Part shown: positions 1-12,465 of the stretch, piece by piece
Layout: each line of letters opens with the position of its first letter
Position numbering within the stretch: position 1 is the first letter of the stretch
Assembly: GCA_935421135.1 (NCBI GenBank)
Contig: OW285191.1
Span: forward strand, 4,208,719 to 4,272,718
Direction of reading: 5' to 3'
Source of the DNA: Bugulina stolonifera
Taxonomy: Eukaryota; Bryozoa; Gymnolaemata; Cheilostomatida; Bugulidae
DNA: 64,000 nt
Made by a program: the position numbers and the translations under genes
Notes under the pieces: generated by a model
Told to the model about the DNA's origin: nothing
Seen by the model: the letters and a program-made list of their open reading frames with translations, nothing else
Database searches by the model: none

Positions 1-285
1 GTACCTTGGACACTGAGTTGACTTGTTGTACATAGGTATACATAAGGTAAGTGCATCATCAACTTTCAAGGTTCTGTCTAATAAAAAAATGTGAAGTGTT
101 GACGCATCAGTACAGCAAAACTTTCGCTGTAAACACTGCTGCATGTACATATTACTTTTCTGTATTGTGGTTTTTGGAATGTAGCCTAGCAAAATTGGTA
201 TCGATTTGATTTGTATTCATCATTTTCAATCTATTACATTGTACCTAGCAGTTATATTCAGTTGCTTAGTGTGGTCTGATTTTAG

Positions 286-2518
286 GTACCATCTGTTGAT
301 GTTAATGTACTTTTAAGTGATCCAAAGGTATGATAACATGTTCACATAATGTTGTAGAATAGAAACATCTACATGTATCAAGCAACATGCTTGAACTGAA
401 GTACTTACCAACAATTCGAGCAGCCAAATCAATCGTATGGTTTGTAAAGTATTGACCGGTGCCTTCAAATATTAATATTCTGCCACAATTGGAATTTTTT
501 TCATTTTTATATGTATTAGTTGCAGTCGGCCTGATATTTCATGTATGATCTTTCAGTAAATAGAATTTCAATGAGTACAGTACATGTTGTATTTGATGCC
601 TGTGATGGCCAATTCCATTTTGATTTTTTCTATATTGTGCAGTTACATTAGTGATCTTTTCTATTTACTAAGTCGATTATTACTGCCCCGTTTCAAGTGA
701 CCGTAATCCACAAGCTTTAATGTTAACAAGAACTAATATTATGCACTCATGGTTATTTGCAATTAGCCGAGTGGATTTAGTTTTGTTCCAAGATGTCATT
801 ATTTTGAATTCCAAGATTACTCATGTTTTTTGTGTTTGCAGCCATAGTAAATGGAAAATACATGCAGCTCAAAATTTATACTTTATAGACTATATTATAT
901 TTGATTTTACATTTATTTTGTGCTATTTTTCTTATCTTTCTTAGGCTTTAGGGAGGATTTATTTTACTAGATGAAACTGCAATTTTCCATTTGCAAAGAC
1001 ATGTAAGTGCTGTAGTTATGAACATCAATTTACTGATTATTTACCAATACAGTCTCTGGACAAATTTTATTGCCCTCTCCGTTTTATGACACCGAGCTGT
1101 GATTGCAAGATTAATTTAGGCCTACTAGTATACTTTTGGCAAAGTGCTGGAGACTAAAACCAATAGCCATGGAATCACGTGCACAAGTATAGATCCGCCC
1201 AACTATGATTCATATACATTTAAACAAAAATGTTTGAAATGATTCTGGCTATTATTTGATTTGTCGTACTTTCTGAAAATGTAACCGTCATTCTTAGTTA
1301 TTAATATGAGGACATCAAATGACTATTCAACTTCAATATCTTAAAACATGTATTGTTTATTTACGATATCTGTTTATAACAAAATACAACGATGAAAACA
1401 GCCGAATCCAGAGTAAAATACATGTGTAAAGTATTGAACATGAACAGAAATCATAATGAGATACACAGTCCATGTAGCGTGCCAGCAGAAGTTTGTTTTC
1501 AATCGTAATCACTCAGCTTGAATGCTGAAGCACTATAACGCTTCACCTTTTATAGAGTTACTTGTTGAAGAAACCTCTTGGAGTACGGGTGAACTGTACA
1601 TTTGGAACGCTTCTTTTGCAATCCAATATGTACTATCTGCAATTCAAATTTGTAGAGCATTTTATTAAGAAAAGTGGTTGTGACCCTCGAAGAGAACACA
1701 TCAATAGTTAGTGGCAATGTAGTTTTGGTTGGGTTCAACTCTCACAGCAGAATTTCCCACCCTGTTGAATAGATGATGCTGAAGTACTAGTACTGATAAT
1801 CAAGTTAATGTACATAACATATTACTGCTACAACACTTACCTATGCTTTTTCCAACATTGGAGATAAAGATGATATGGTGCAAGCTGGAGAATAGATGAA
1901 TTAGAATTTCTACACCAGTGTCTGGTCGCATGGAATTGGTCTAGCTTTGTTCCCGTTCGTTCATACAGCTTTGGCATCTTACTGTGCTAAATAATAATGA
2001 TAATAATATAATATTCATGGCGCCAAACACAATTCTTTAATGTGGCTGCCCGATAGCAGAGCTAGTCGAATGGGTCTCCACGGCTCCTAGAGCTGAATAT
2101 TATTATAGTTCGATATGGCACAGAAGGAAGACTTTCGGAATGAAAACCTAAATCACATGGGTTGTCAGTTTTTTTAGCTAAAGCATGTGTGTTTCACATT
2201 TTGCAAGAATAAACTGATGAAATTTACCTCAATGAGTTTATAAGTTTGTGCATAAGTTAAATTCAAGAAGACGGTTTTAATGCTACCTTGTAACGAGCCT
2301 TGTCGCTACATAATAAATTATAAACACCTACCAGTATAAAGAACTGGATGTAGAAATTGAGGTTGGAATTCGATTTAAATATCCTTCATCAAAGGTGAAT
2401 GTGTGTCTTTACTCTGCTCACCAAATCATTCCTTCTTTCCAACAAACAGTCGAGTTCAACTATGTCTTTATCAATGTCAGGAAAGTTACTTGCTGACAGT
2501 ATTGGAACTAGCCTGTAA
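286..2518 (+). CDS. 3' end of an unidentified multi-exon gene
   Basis: Four short stretches read as coding exons in one continuous phase-0 chain: 286-327, 952-1002, 2335-2394 and 2450-2518. Each has an AG acceptor, the first three have GT donors (GTATGA, GTAAGT, GTGAAT), and each has one open, well-composed frame: VPSVDVNVLLSDPK, GGFILLDETAIFHLQRH, YKELDVEIEVGIRFKYPSSK, then SSSTMSLSMSGKLL and on to a TAA at 2516-2518. An AATAAA at 2577-2582 lies about 60 bases past the stop. The last intron is only 55 bp. I do not recognise the protein, and more exons may lie between 1003 and 2334 or left of the window. Weak points are the short exons and coding-like stretches on the opposite strand at 409-479 and 1841-1986. 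Confidence 0.5.
1990..2162 (-). mobile_element. SINE-like element, headless copy
   Basis: An ATA/ATT microsatellite leads into a block starting TGGCGCCAAACACAATTC and continuing through GTGGCTGCCC, AGCAGAGCTAGTCGA, CCACGGCTCCTAGAGCTG and TATAGTTCGATATGGCACAG. The same blocks in the same order occur at 31741-31992, where a tRNA-like head follows. Here the tRNA head is missing and homology ends near GAAAACCT. The tRNA-like promoter of the longer copy reads on the minus strand, so the element is placed on that strand. It lies in an intron of the gene ending at 2518. Confidence 0.6.
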
Positions 2519-2576
2519 TCAACACAGTGAGTACATCATAAGATACAAATACGATAAAAACATAAAACGCTTTAGA

Positions 2577-2582
2577 AATAAA
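2577..2582 (+). terminator. Poly(A) signal AATAAA
   Basis: A canonical AATAAA lies about 60 bases after the stop codon of the gene ending at 2518. It supports 2450-2518 as that gene's terminal exon. Confidence 0.45.
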
Positions 2583-5500
2583 ACTTGGCTGTTTTAAACG
2601 AAAAGAAACTTTGACCATGCAAACATACATAAAAGTACACCAGGTTAGCTCAGCTGCATTAGATAGGGGTGAGTTTGTGTCTAATGAAGTTAGCATCAGT
2701 CCCACCAATCTTTTAGACTTAGCCTGGGAAAAAGGGGGGGGGGGGGGCTTGAAAGAGTGAATAAACTAAATACAGTAATACAAATATCTTGGATAGACCA
2801 GATCAGTCAATTGATTATTTTAGAAATAAACTTTATGATGGAATTATTGTTTGCATTTTCGCAGGATATGTATATTGTAAATTCAAAATTATATTTGAAT
2901 ATGTACATTGTAGATGATTTAATACAACAATACAATAACTTCACATTTTTACAAAGTTCATTGTGACCGATTGTCAAAACTAAATTTAATACTAACTGAA
3001 ATTTAGTTTCACCAGTATTGTAATATAAATATAAATATATGTTAAAATCATAATGATATGATAATCATTTAGATTATTATATTAAATTATATCATAATAT
3101 AACCTAATTAACATTATAATATAATATGAAATATCATAATCACATGACTTCTTTTCTTTGTATTATAAGTTATCTAACTCTTTTTATCATTTAAAAAATT
3201 AATATAAATATTATAATAATATTTAATTTCAAACCTAATCATTTGTTTTTTAAACGAAAAAAAATAAAAAAAAGAGTACATATATTAAATGCTTACTATG
3301 CTGAGTATTGTGGTAGCTGACAATCTGGCCATAAACTAAGCTCATATTCTTTAGAAAATGAAATTTATGAAATGAAAATCCAAATTTCGAACGCCATTCT
3401 TAGCATTTCTGTGCACTATGAATTCTCAACTCAATCCATAGACATAGACGAAGATAGATAGTATAGTACCTTGGTACTTGCAATAACTCTGTGATCAATT
3501 GTATTGTAAACAAAATACCACGTGCAGACCGCTAGCATGGTCATGTGACTTTGTTTTGTTTATAAAATTTGATGCTAGTATGATAATCCATAGTTTCGGA
3601 TAAACAATGGCAGCTATAAAAATAAAACTTTTTTCAAGGGTGTAATATAAATTGAAGGGTGCGTGGTTGCAAGTAGTATATGCTCATGGATTATTTTTGC
3701 ATTTTTCAGGCTACTTTTGAAAATATTCTCAAAAAACCAAACCTCTCTCTATACAACTTATATAAAAAAATTGCCGTTTAGGGTGTCTTCATTAAAAAAA
3801 TCGTCCTAGGGCAGCACATAGCGCATCGCGCGATGCATCATGGGAAGCAGAAATATGTTGAGAGCACAACTCCGCAACTTGTAACTTTCCTGCTGCCTTC
3901 ATTTTAACACAAATCTACATTTGCTGAGCAAGGTAATTAGTGACAGGGATCCTTTAAATGTACATATAACTTGCTGCTTTGTAGCAGCTGGAGAGAAGGT
4001 GTTGAAGAAACTTATATGAGGGCAATACCGCATCCAGGGATCTAAAATACATCGTACAGTAAGAAATGTGTGTAGCTCTCTCCTTAATAATATTAGACTA
4101 TACAGTGGCTATAAGGTTCATTTTTTGTTAAGCTATTTAACGTCCTTTACGACTATATACATTTTAGGAGATATTAAAGCATAAAGTGTACCAATACCAC
4201 TAATACAAGAGTAGCTGCATCCATCCCTTGCAGTTTCGAATATTTGTTTCAATTTCTTCCAAGTAATGTGCTACCATTACAGTGCATAGGCCTACACACT
4301 TACATTGCTCTGCCTCCACCTACCAAAATTAAAAAAAATCATCGTATTCAAGAATAATCTGTGGCACACAAATAACTTCTCTTGTTTAGTTATCTACATG
4401 TATGTCTGAATAACCTGTGTTTTTGTAGGTCTTAGGCAACTTTAGTTGATTTAATCTCCATGCGTGTCAAGACAGAATTGTAGCCAGCATCAGTGAGTAG
4501 TATTGTAGGGTTTAAATTCAACTTCGTACTCTATCTCAGTACCCACTAGCATTATGCGTCATGGTCTCCATTAATGGAGCAGTATGTTCTTATTATTTTC
4601 CAAAACTGAAACTTCTAATTTGGGTTGCATTTGCTAGTCCGTTGTATAGTACAACCATATTATAATGTTTCTATCGGTATACATGTAAATGGTATTTGCA
4701 GGAAACTTGCTCTCTGTAGACTTTCTATTGTAGAATGTTTTCTTAATGAAGGGCAGCTTCAATAATTGATGAGTAAGTGGACAGTGCAGGATCTAAGCAA
4801 CTATTTGTCTATTACTGAAAATAGATGTTTATTCAGGATAAGCCACATGCAATACATATACAGATGCAAATGAGTTGAAAGGTTAGTTTGAGAAAGTACC
4901 TTGATACACTTAGAGACCAATCATATGATGCAAGCCAGCATTTAACAAGTACATTGTGTACATAATTCTGATGTGAAAATCAGCTAATTAATTAGTTAAT
5001 ATTATAGTTTTCCACAGCAAGTACAACAGCCCTTATTTGGGACTAAATGCGCTAATAGCATCACTTTTGGTTTGGCCAGAGTAACATGAAATAATCTACG
5101 CTCTTCAATTTGCATTGCTTTGTAGCATATGCTTAGCATCTTGTCCTAATACTGCAATTTTACAGCAATCTAAATCTTGCACTATATAATAATTTTATAC
5201 CTCTACTAACATTATACTGCTTGAAAAATGTAGGTTGTTACATGGATTTTTGCCCCTTATATTATTTACATGTTCATGTGCATGTAGATTAGCATTCATG
5301 TTGAGATGGAACCCTTAGCGCTTTCTGTCCTTTCACAGGGCTAATAAGTTGATACTAATTTGTAATGTACATGTACATGTATTGCATAACAGATAGCTGA
5401 AGAGGTGAATGAACTGTAGGGGGAGCAGACAAATTCATAGGCCTAGACTTGGTTCAACTGCTATAGACATAACAGCTGGAAGCACATTGTACAATGTAAG

Positions 5501-5685
5501 TTCAATCCCTTGCATAATTTTCAACAATCTCACAGTTTACCCAGCTATGGTAACTTTTTCACTCTTGACCGCATTTTTATGAAGGTTTAAGGAGTGTCGC
5601 TAATCTCCCATAGAGACGCTATTTGGACAACTTTATGGAAAAATGTTGCTGCAGCAATAAACCATTGAAATGTTCTGTATTTTAG
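2583..5685. other. AT-rich non-coding stretch
   Basis: No long open frames. 2990-3260 is strongly AT-rich. A local CpG-rich patch at 3810-3850 (GCGCATCGCGCG followed by ATGCATCATGGGAAG) could be a promoter for the gene ending at 5787, because AAG/GTAATT at about 3930 could be a first donor. No exon chain to 5686 could be established. Possible small exons at 4234-4262 and 5391-5402 are too weak to call. Confidence 0.4.
2731..2746. repeat. Poly(G) tract
   Basis: A run of about 15 G follows a short A run. It is a simple repeat, prone to length error in assembly. Confidence 0.8.
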
Positions 5686-5787
5686 ATATATGAAAAGGGA
5701 ATTCGCTCTGCTCACGAAATCTTAAAGAGAACAGCCACCAGTGATGAAAAAGATGCTGAGGCCATGGGTCAAAGCTTATTATTTTAA
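5686..5787 (+). CDS. Terminal exon of an unidentified gene
   Basis: After the acceptor TTCTGTATTTTAG, 33 codons run open in phase 0 to a TAA at 5785-5787. The peptide begins IYEKGIRSAHEILKRT and ends DAEAMGQSLLF. It is hydrophilic and helix-like with ordinary amino-acid composition, unlike random AT-rich translation. Upstream exons were not found with confidence, so only the 3' end is called. The family is not recognised. The antisense frames over this interval look like shadows. Confidence 0.45.
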   Translation: MYEKGIRSAHEILKRTATSDEKDAEAMGQSLLF

Positions 5788-5895
5788 AATCCAAAACTAT
5801 ATGATTGTACATTGACTTGGTTATCAAAGCTTTTAACTGGTATTACAAGACAGTGCCTTAAAACTGTTTCAATACACTGTATGTTGTGGTGACAG

Positions 5896-5949
5896 GCTCC
5901 CCTTGATACTGAGGCTGCCCTTGACACTAAGGCTGCCCTTGACGCTGAC
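5896..5949. repeat. Three tandem 18-bp units
   Basis: Three imperfect copies of GCTGCCCTTGACACTAAG lie head to tail. The antisense open frame here (repeated SRAA-like residues) is explained by the repeat. Confidence 0.7.
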
Positions 5950-7256
5950 GGCAATAGGTCCTGCCAGACAGCTCTGTGTCTGTGACAGGACACTAAGCAG
6001 GCCAGGCCAAGTGGTTAGATGGCTATTATCCATATTAATCTATTATGTAATTGTTATGCAATAATCACCCATTATCTTATCTGTGACATTTATATTATTA
6101 TACTTACTTGCGTATTCTCTTGTCTCAGTACTACAGAGTATATAAGAGGACAATTTCATTGTACAGAGGATTCATTGTTATACTTAGATAGTGTCTTTCA
6201 CACAATACACTATTCTACATAAACTACTAAATACCACTGATTAGTTGATCTGGGAGCACATAGGATAGCAGCAAACCCAGTACATACTTAGGGTGGCTTG
6301 AACCAATAAGAAGTTATCATCTCTCTACTCTTACAAGCTAGCAGTGGCTGGACTGTGGTGCACAGCCATTACAATAATGTTTTATTATTTCACTTTATGA
6401 TAATTACATCACCCAATGATGCAATGTTTCCCAACTACAGGTTATAGGGTGCCCAATAATACAACATTAACTAATGCAACAGTATCACTAAAATGCACAA
6501 TAATTAACACTGCCAAACAGAGTGAATTTTGCTCTTGAATGTAGGCACAATCTCATTCGCTAGCTGTCCATTGTTAGTGGGAAATAGCAGTTCATGTAAT
6601 TAGACCTTGGTATATTAGTAGTTGTCCTCTCTTCACACACTGACCATCAGCAGTACACAAAACACCCAGCCTTGCATGTGCATTGTCTACTGGGCACTCA
6701 TTAGCTATTTATTGTAATTATAAATTAGCCTTTCTCAGCCAGTTATGTTCAACTTCTACCAGCAAAACACAAATGGAGAGAGAGAGGACAACTTCCCTTT
6801 ATAACAATTCTCTGATGAATGAACAAAATCTAGGAGTATCAACTTGATATACATGTTGCAATTCTAACTAAATTGGTAATCTAAATAATATTCTTCAGGA
6901 GCAAGGGCCTTCATTCAATAATGATCATAGAGAGAAGTTATCCTCTCACTTTCCATCTGTCTCCTACTGATAGAAATGAAACAAAATAGATTGAGAGAGG
7001 ACGACTTCCAACTGCAATCAACAGTTTTGTGCCTATGAATTATATTTCTCCAAAATACATTCAATATTAATAAAGAATCTTCCTGAGAAAGGGTTAAGTT
7101 ATGATTTCATATTTTTATGTGTAGCCTATTCACAATTCACTGTATTATAAATTATATTCTATACGTCTGTGTGCATCTAGTATGCACAGGTAGGATGAAG
7201 CTCCCCGTCTGTATTCCTCAACCAAAACAAGAGCAGCAACATCACAGCAAAACAGG
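5950..7256. other. Non-coding stretch
   Basis: I see no exon, tRNA or element here beyond short AT-rich microsatellite-like words. It is probably intergenic, between the plus-strand gene ending at 5787 and the minus-strand gene ending at 7257. Confidence 0.4.
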
Positions 7257-7331
7257 TTAAAATGGCAGCTCAAGAACTTTCTGTTTAGGTTTTGGGGCAC
7301 CGCTGTTCACGCTGGGTTTAATGGGCAGTGG
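7257..7331 (-). CDS. Terminal exon of an unidentified gene
   Basis: Reading the minus strand, a pyrimidine-rich acceptor (TCACTACTGCTCTTCAG) is followed by 24 open codons in phase 0 and a TAA at 7257-7259. The peptide begins PLPIKPSVNSGAPKPK and ends QKVLELPF, a basic proline-rich tail. A possible upstream exon is 8184-8239. No known family is recognised. Confidence 0.42.
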   Translation of the reverse strand, partial: PLPIKPSVNSGAPKPKQKVLELPF

Positions 7332-9565
7332 CTGAAGAGCAGTAGTGAAAATATGGTGAAATCATACACCACCATTAATAAAATGAGAAACAGCTAAGCA
7401 TGTGATATGTGTACATTGAACATCTACCATGTACGTAAATGTACATGTACAATGTATATGAAATGACACAGACTTATTCTGTCCCATCCTTACATTGCAC
7501 GTATTGAGAATATTGAGATTACGTGATGTGCATGTAGACAGGTGTACAATTATACATGTCATATGAAAGTTAATAATATTAAATATTTTAGCTTCTCAAA
7601 TTGAAGTGTATTGTACCAAATTGCAATGCCTGCTTGAAAGGGCTGCAGTTGCACTAACACATTTACCTACATGGTACTATTAGTTAGAGTAGGCTAAGGC
7701 ATGAAAGTACATGTACATGTCATTCCTTTCTCTTGCACTACCTGTTGCCTTGCTTGTACATGTAAATAATTGAGAACTAGGAAGTACTAACAGCAGTAAG
7801 TTGGTCTATCAATATTATTACATGTAGTTCAACAAAGGGGGCTGATCCCTGCTCCTCTTTGATATACAGTATATGTACAATATTAGCCACAGGGGCCCTT
7901 GTGACATGTGTTCTGCACTTTTTCTCTCTGCCTTAGAGATCTTTGTTGTTGTTGAGACAATGAGTTGAAGAATTGCATACCTACATGTTGGATTATAATA
8001 CTCTTATACATTAAATAACAACACCAGACCTCTCAAAATGTTTTACATAATGTACAATGTATAGCATGTACATGTACATCACATATTGTTCATAATAAGA
8101 GTCATGTACTAACAGTGTACATGCATAATATAAAACATACTGTGTGCAGTTATATAACAATCTAACAGACTATCCAAACTTACGTTCCCTGCAGAACCGA
8201 AGCAATTAGGGTAGTTAGAATAGACAGACAGAGCCGAATCTATCACACAGATCACAACCATGTAAATGTGAGAGACATACGTACATTGTACATCGGACAC
8301 AATAATTATTCTAGTGAGACCAGCAGCAGTAGGTCATACATATAAACAAAAGATTGAAGGTTCTCTCAGTGCTTATTTTAGCACACACATTGTACAGCTT
8401 CAGGTTGTGTACTATACCCATGGACGCAATTTTTAGTACATTCTTCCAGCAGACAACGACTAAAGTAAGCCTAATCTACCAAGAATACCTACATGTACAT
8501 GTTGATCAATCCATTAAAACAACAGAAAAATAAAATTATAGATGTCACATGCATGTAGAGAGAATACAACTTCGGTTCAGAATATACAAATGTACATGTG
8601 CATGTACCTTGCTAGCAGCTCTAAGAGGAACACCATGGATGCATGAACACAATACCATACGTCATGTACATGATTGTATATTATGAAAGTTACAAAAATG
8701 TGGTAGGAGATGCACTAGCACTTGCACTGTTTTTGTAGCAACTGTGTTTACTCAGCTGTATAAAAGAGAGGGCAACCATTAATATAGATGGGACATACTG
8801 AAAACCAGCATCTAATATTATACTTGCTTTTTGTAGGAGGCTTTCAATTATTTTGTGTATATATTTAGTAGTTGTCCTCCCTCGTCCACAGCTGAACAAT
8901 TGCATTGCACATACATGTGGCTGTTGACACGTGCATTGTAAATGATATTCGTACTAATAGTAGTTGGAGCACTTTTTGTACTTGGTCAAATATGCTCGTT
9001 AAATCCACATAATTTAACACTTGGATGTTTTATTCCCTGCATAACATTTGAGAGAGGGGAGACAACTCAGAAACATTGTGAAAAAATAGCACATGCATTA
9101 GCCCAGAGGCCTACTGTCAGCATTGACACTTGTATCATAGTACTGCAGCTGTGTTATGATATTTGACAACACTATCAACTATGGCTTGGTTTCTGTAGTC
9201 TTATTATACTCCTACAGTAGAATGAACTTGGTAGAAATACTTTACTTACATGTACATTCAGAAAGACTGATTCTAGAAGCAATTCAAATTTAAATTGGTT
9301 ATGAACTCATGATCATATGAAGAAGTCACTAGTGGTTTGGGCTAGGATTGGCATTGTTTGTACACCATAGTAGCATGAAAAAATAAACTCTATCTGCTAT
9401 CCCTTAATGCTCTTTTACAGAAGGTAACTGTTTTGTACATATTTTCGACACCTGCCTAGTAGTTCCAGCTGTAGTATAAGTCTAACATACATGTACATGT
9501 AAATAGACAGATAAGCATAATTTGTATTGAATACTTGTTTTATTACAACCTGTTTATTACAATAA
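7332..9565. other. Mostly non-coding, rich in TACATGTA words
   Basis: Apart from the possible exon at 8184-8239, there is no supported gene. The stretch is dense in ACATGTACATG-type self-complementary words (for example near 7445, 7710, 8070, 8590 and 9490), which recur throughout the window. Confidence 0.4.
8184..8239 (-). CDS. Possible internal exon of the same minus-strand gene
   Basis: On the minus strand, acceptor TGTGTGATAG and donor GTAAGTTTGG bound 56 nt. One frame gives a hydrophobic segment (IRLCLSILTTLIASVLQG), like a membrane helix. A second frame is open through the same donor, so the phase is unresolved, and neither frame has been joined securely to 7257-7331. This is a weak call resting mainly on the strong donor. 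Confidence 0.25.
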
Positions 9566-12465
9566 TTACATAGATATAACTGAACTATCATACTTCTTTC
9601 CTTTTCCCTTCCTCTGTAATCTCTTCTTATTCTGCAAATGAAAATCAGAATTTTATTACTGCAATTTTCAGAAGAAAATCACAGCTTTGTAGAGGCTATG
9701 TTGATGAATGTTGGTGCAACATTGGCAGAATGACTACTGCTTACCAGCAGAACCCTTTTACTGACACTAAAATTAATAGTACTAACTAATTACATGACTA
9801 ATTCTACCAGCTTCTTATTGATTGCAATTACATGGGTTGAGGATCAAACAGGTGACTGGGCCCTCAAGTTAGAGGCCAGGTACATAGCGGCCAGGTTCAT
9901 TGCCAGGTACTAGCGATATACATGTACAATATAATATGGCTGTGTGTTCACATGCATTTCAGTTGTAAAACTGCATGAAATGTGGTTGAATACAACATTA
10001 ATGTAGCACAAATGCAGGCATCAGTCGCTGAAATTTTCAGATTGCTGGCCAAGACTCTGAATAACAATAAAACACAATAAATGATTACTAAGCCAGGGAC
10101 TTGCACATGCATGTACCAAACATACATGTACATTTTTTAAAATTTGAATTGAATACCACTGATTTAGGACCTACATTGTACAAATATATCATTTATTTCA
10201 ATTGTGACATATAGTACCTGTAGTTGAATCCATTAGTAGGAAAGAGAGCATAGGAGTGAAGTAGCTTTCTTCTTCGTAAGCCCATCATTACTGAAACATA
10301 AAACAACAAAAGGTTGATCATCATTACTTATGCAGACAGTTCACCTGGCCACTAGGATTAAGTGTAGAAACAGTAGCAATGAAATTATACAATAGGTCTA
10401 GTGCTACTCTCTATCATTAAATTAATTAACCCATGCCAATATATTATAATAAAACTAGGGGTTAATATCAAAATATCCATTTTTAAACTCTGCGGCATTA
10501 TGGAACATGGTATTTCATAATTTTGTAGAAAGATACAATATTAATGACTGAACTGACATAAATACTTGATCAGAAATATGTTACACGGGACTGCTTGATT
10601 GTTAGAGACTATTTGTACGTGTCAACCGAGATCTATACTATTATGAATACATGAAAAAGGCAATCATCTAAGTATGTGTATAAGCTAAGTTGCAACTGTG
10701 AGAGATTGTTGTGCCAACAAGGTGTAGTTGACCTGCAATCTAAACTAATTTTGTGCACCCATAACTATGACAAGAATGGTAAACCAACCAGCTACCATAT
10801 TTCTACTAAGTTCATTAGCCAAATTTTTACTTACTAACAAACAACTCTGCGAAGAGCATGATAGACATAGTTATAGCTTTTCTCTAAAGTCATTAGAAGA
10901 TCTCCCATGTATCTAAATGGGATCAAAGTAGTCTCTCCCCCACACGCTTGTGTTACCTAGAAATACATGTTATACAAGGACATGTTTACTATGATAGCAG
11001 GTTTGACTATTTGATACAACGTACAGCGTGAAAAAGTTGAGAAAATCGGATACAATTTATGCGAATTGACATTATTAGTAAGGGTGGGTAACTCTCACTG
11101 CAAACATTATCATGGAAATGTTAACCATTGTTGACTACTTTTCGTGCAGTTTAGCATGAGATAGTTACTCCACTAACAGTTTAGATATGATTATAGAGCT
11201 ATGACAGCCATGGTGCTAAATAGTGGGTTTGCAAAGAAGGTCAACTTTAACAATCAACTTAATAATCTTTGTTTAATTGAGACTGTACATCCCATGACTT
11301 TGAAAAATCCACTGAAATCAATTAAAGTTAATTCGGAACTGGGAAAGAGCTCTATTTATTTTACTGCCGCTAATCTATTTGGTGAGCATGCGTGGGACCT
11401 ACGAGGCCTCCCCGGTGGGGTCTATGCGGGACACCTGGCCGCTCATCACTGGGAGCTTGATGCATAGTGGGTGGGCGCAGCGTGTGTCCCTGGTTGCATG
11501 GGTCAGCCTTCTGTGGCTGGCGAACCTCTGGAATGGAGCTGTCACAACTCTAGTTTCGAACTATCAGATTAGCCCCATGTTCTATTACCTTATTTTAATA
11601 TCACTGCTATTTGAATAATGATGTTGTAAACTAATATAAATAAATGAAAAAAAACATGATTCTGTCAGAAGTGCCATTATGTTCAATCACAACCGAAAGT
11701 AGTTTGACAGCATGCGTGTTCTTTACAAATATATACTACTAGGTGTAAATTTATACACTTTGTAATACATGTTGGTTAGGGCATTACATGGCTGAAATGC
11801 AGGTCAAGTAGGCCTATCCTATCTGTTTACCTTAAACAATTTTAGTCATATGTGACACATTTAGCCTACTAATAGGTTTAATCTAGTTTTGACCAACCAG
11901 GCAGGCATCCTAAGTACAATAATACACTAGGGAATTTTTGCTTACAGCTTCATAGGATTTGCCCCCACATAAGTCCGACTCTTCCTTTGATGTTGGAACC
12001 ACACTTTCTGGTGGCTGCCAAGTGTCTGCATCTTTCTGTCTTTTCCTTCCATCAAATAAAAATCCTGAAATTGATATGGAATATAATATTATAACTACTA
12101 GTTAATGCAATAATGGTTTGAGCAGATGAAGTTTTGATCAATCATTTACATAATAATATAAATAATGTTATTTAGGCCTATATCTATAATAAGCACCGGT
12201 CTGAATTGATTGTAAGAAATTTACTGGGCTGCATTTGGTCTTCTAGTTGGTTGTAGTAAATCACTGCAGCCTACATGGTTTTGACATGTCCAGTTGGTTC
12301 AGTTTTGGAGTTCAAATAACCTAGGGAAGCTTAAGTTTTTTCTTCACCCCTTCACATTTTCTGCAATGGTTTTATCCTTAGCTAACCTACAGCAACAAGC
12401 AACCGGGTACAAAGAAACCTTTGTCTTCACTCACCAATGTTTATGAAGATAAGGGTTGCAGTCTT
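9566..12465 (-). CDS. Unidentified six-exon gene, 5' incomplete
   Basis: Minus-strand exons, 5' to 3': 12435-12465, 11946-12064, 10839-10956, 10218-10290, 9745-9766 and 9566-9631. Phases join without a stop (429 nt, 142 aa plus TAA). The 22-nt microexon is required to restore frame between its neighbours. Recognisable pieces are a short hydrophobic start (TATLIFINIGFLFDGRKR), a polar linker, SYEAVTQACGGETTLIPFRY, LMMGLRRRKLLHSYALFP, and a strongly basic tail NKKRLQRKGKGKK. AATAAA (reverse of 9553-9558) lies just past the stop. The hydrophobic stretch before a basic segment may be the end of a membrane helix. The family is not recognised. No start codon was found, and upstream exons would lie beyond the repeat cluster to the right. 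Exon 3 uses donor GTTAGT; the nearby GTAAGT would break the frame. Confidence 0.55.
11367..11560. other. GC-rich patch of unknown nature
   Basis: About 190 bp are far richer in G and C than the surroundings. Frames are open on both strands (a minus frame of roughly 60 codons, two overlapping plus frames of 79 and 88 codons), as expected where stop codons are scarce. It lies inside an intron of the minus-strand gene. It could be a transposon fragment or a missed exon; I cannot decide. Confidence 0.3.

Noticed and set aside
1550..1738. 62-codon minus-strand frame as a gene
   Set aside because: The only available phases do not join to the neighbouring minus candidate at 1841-1986, and no motif is recognised.
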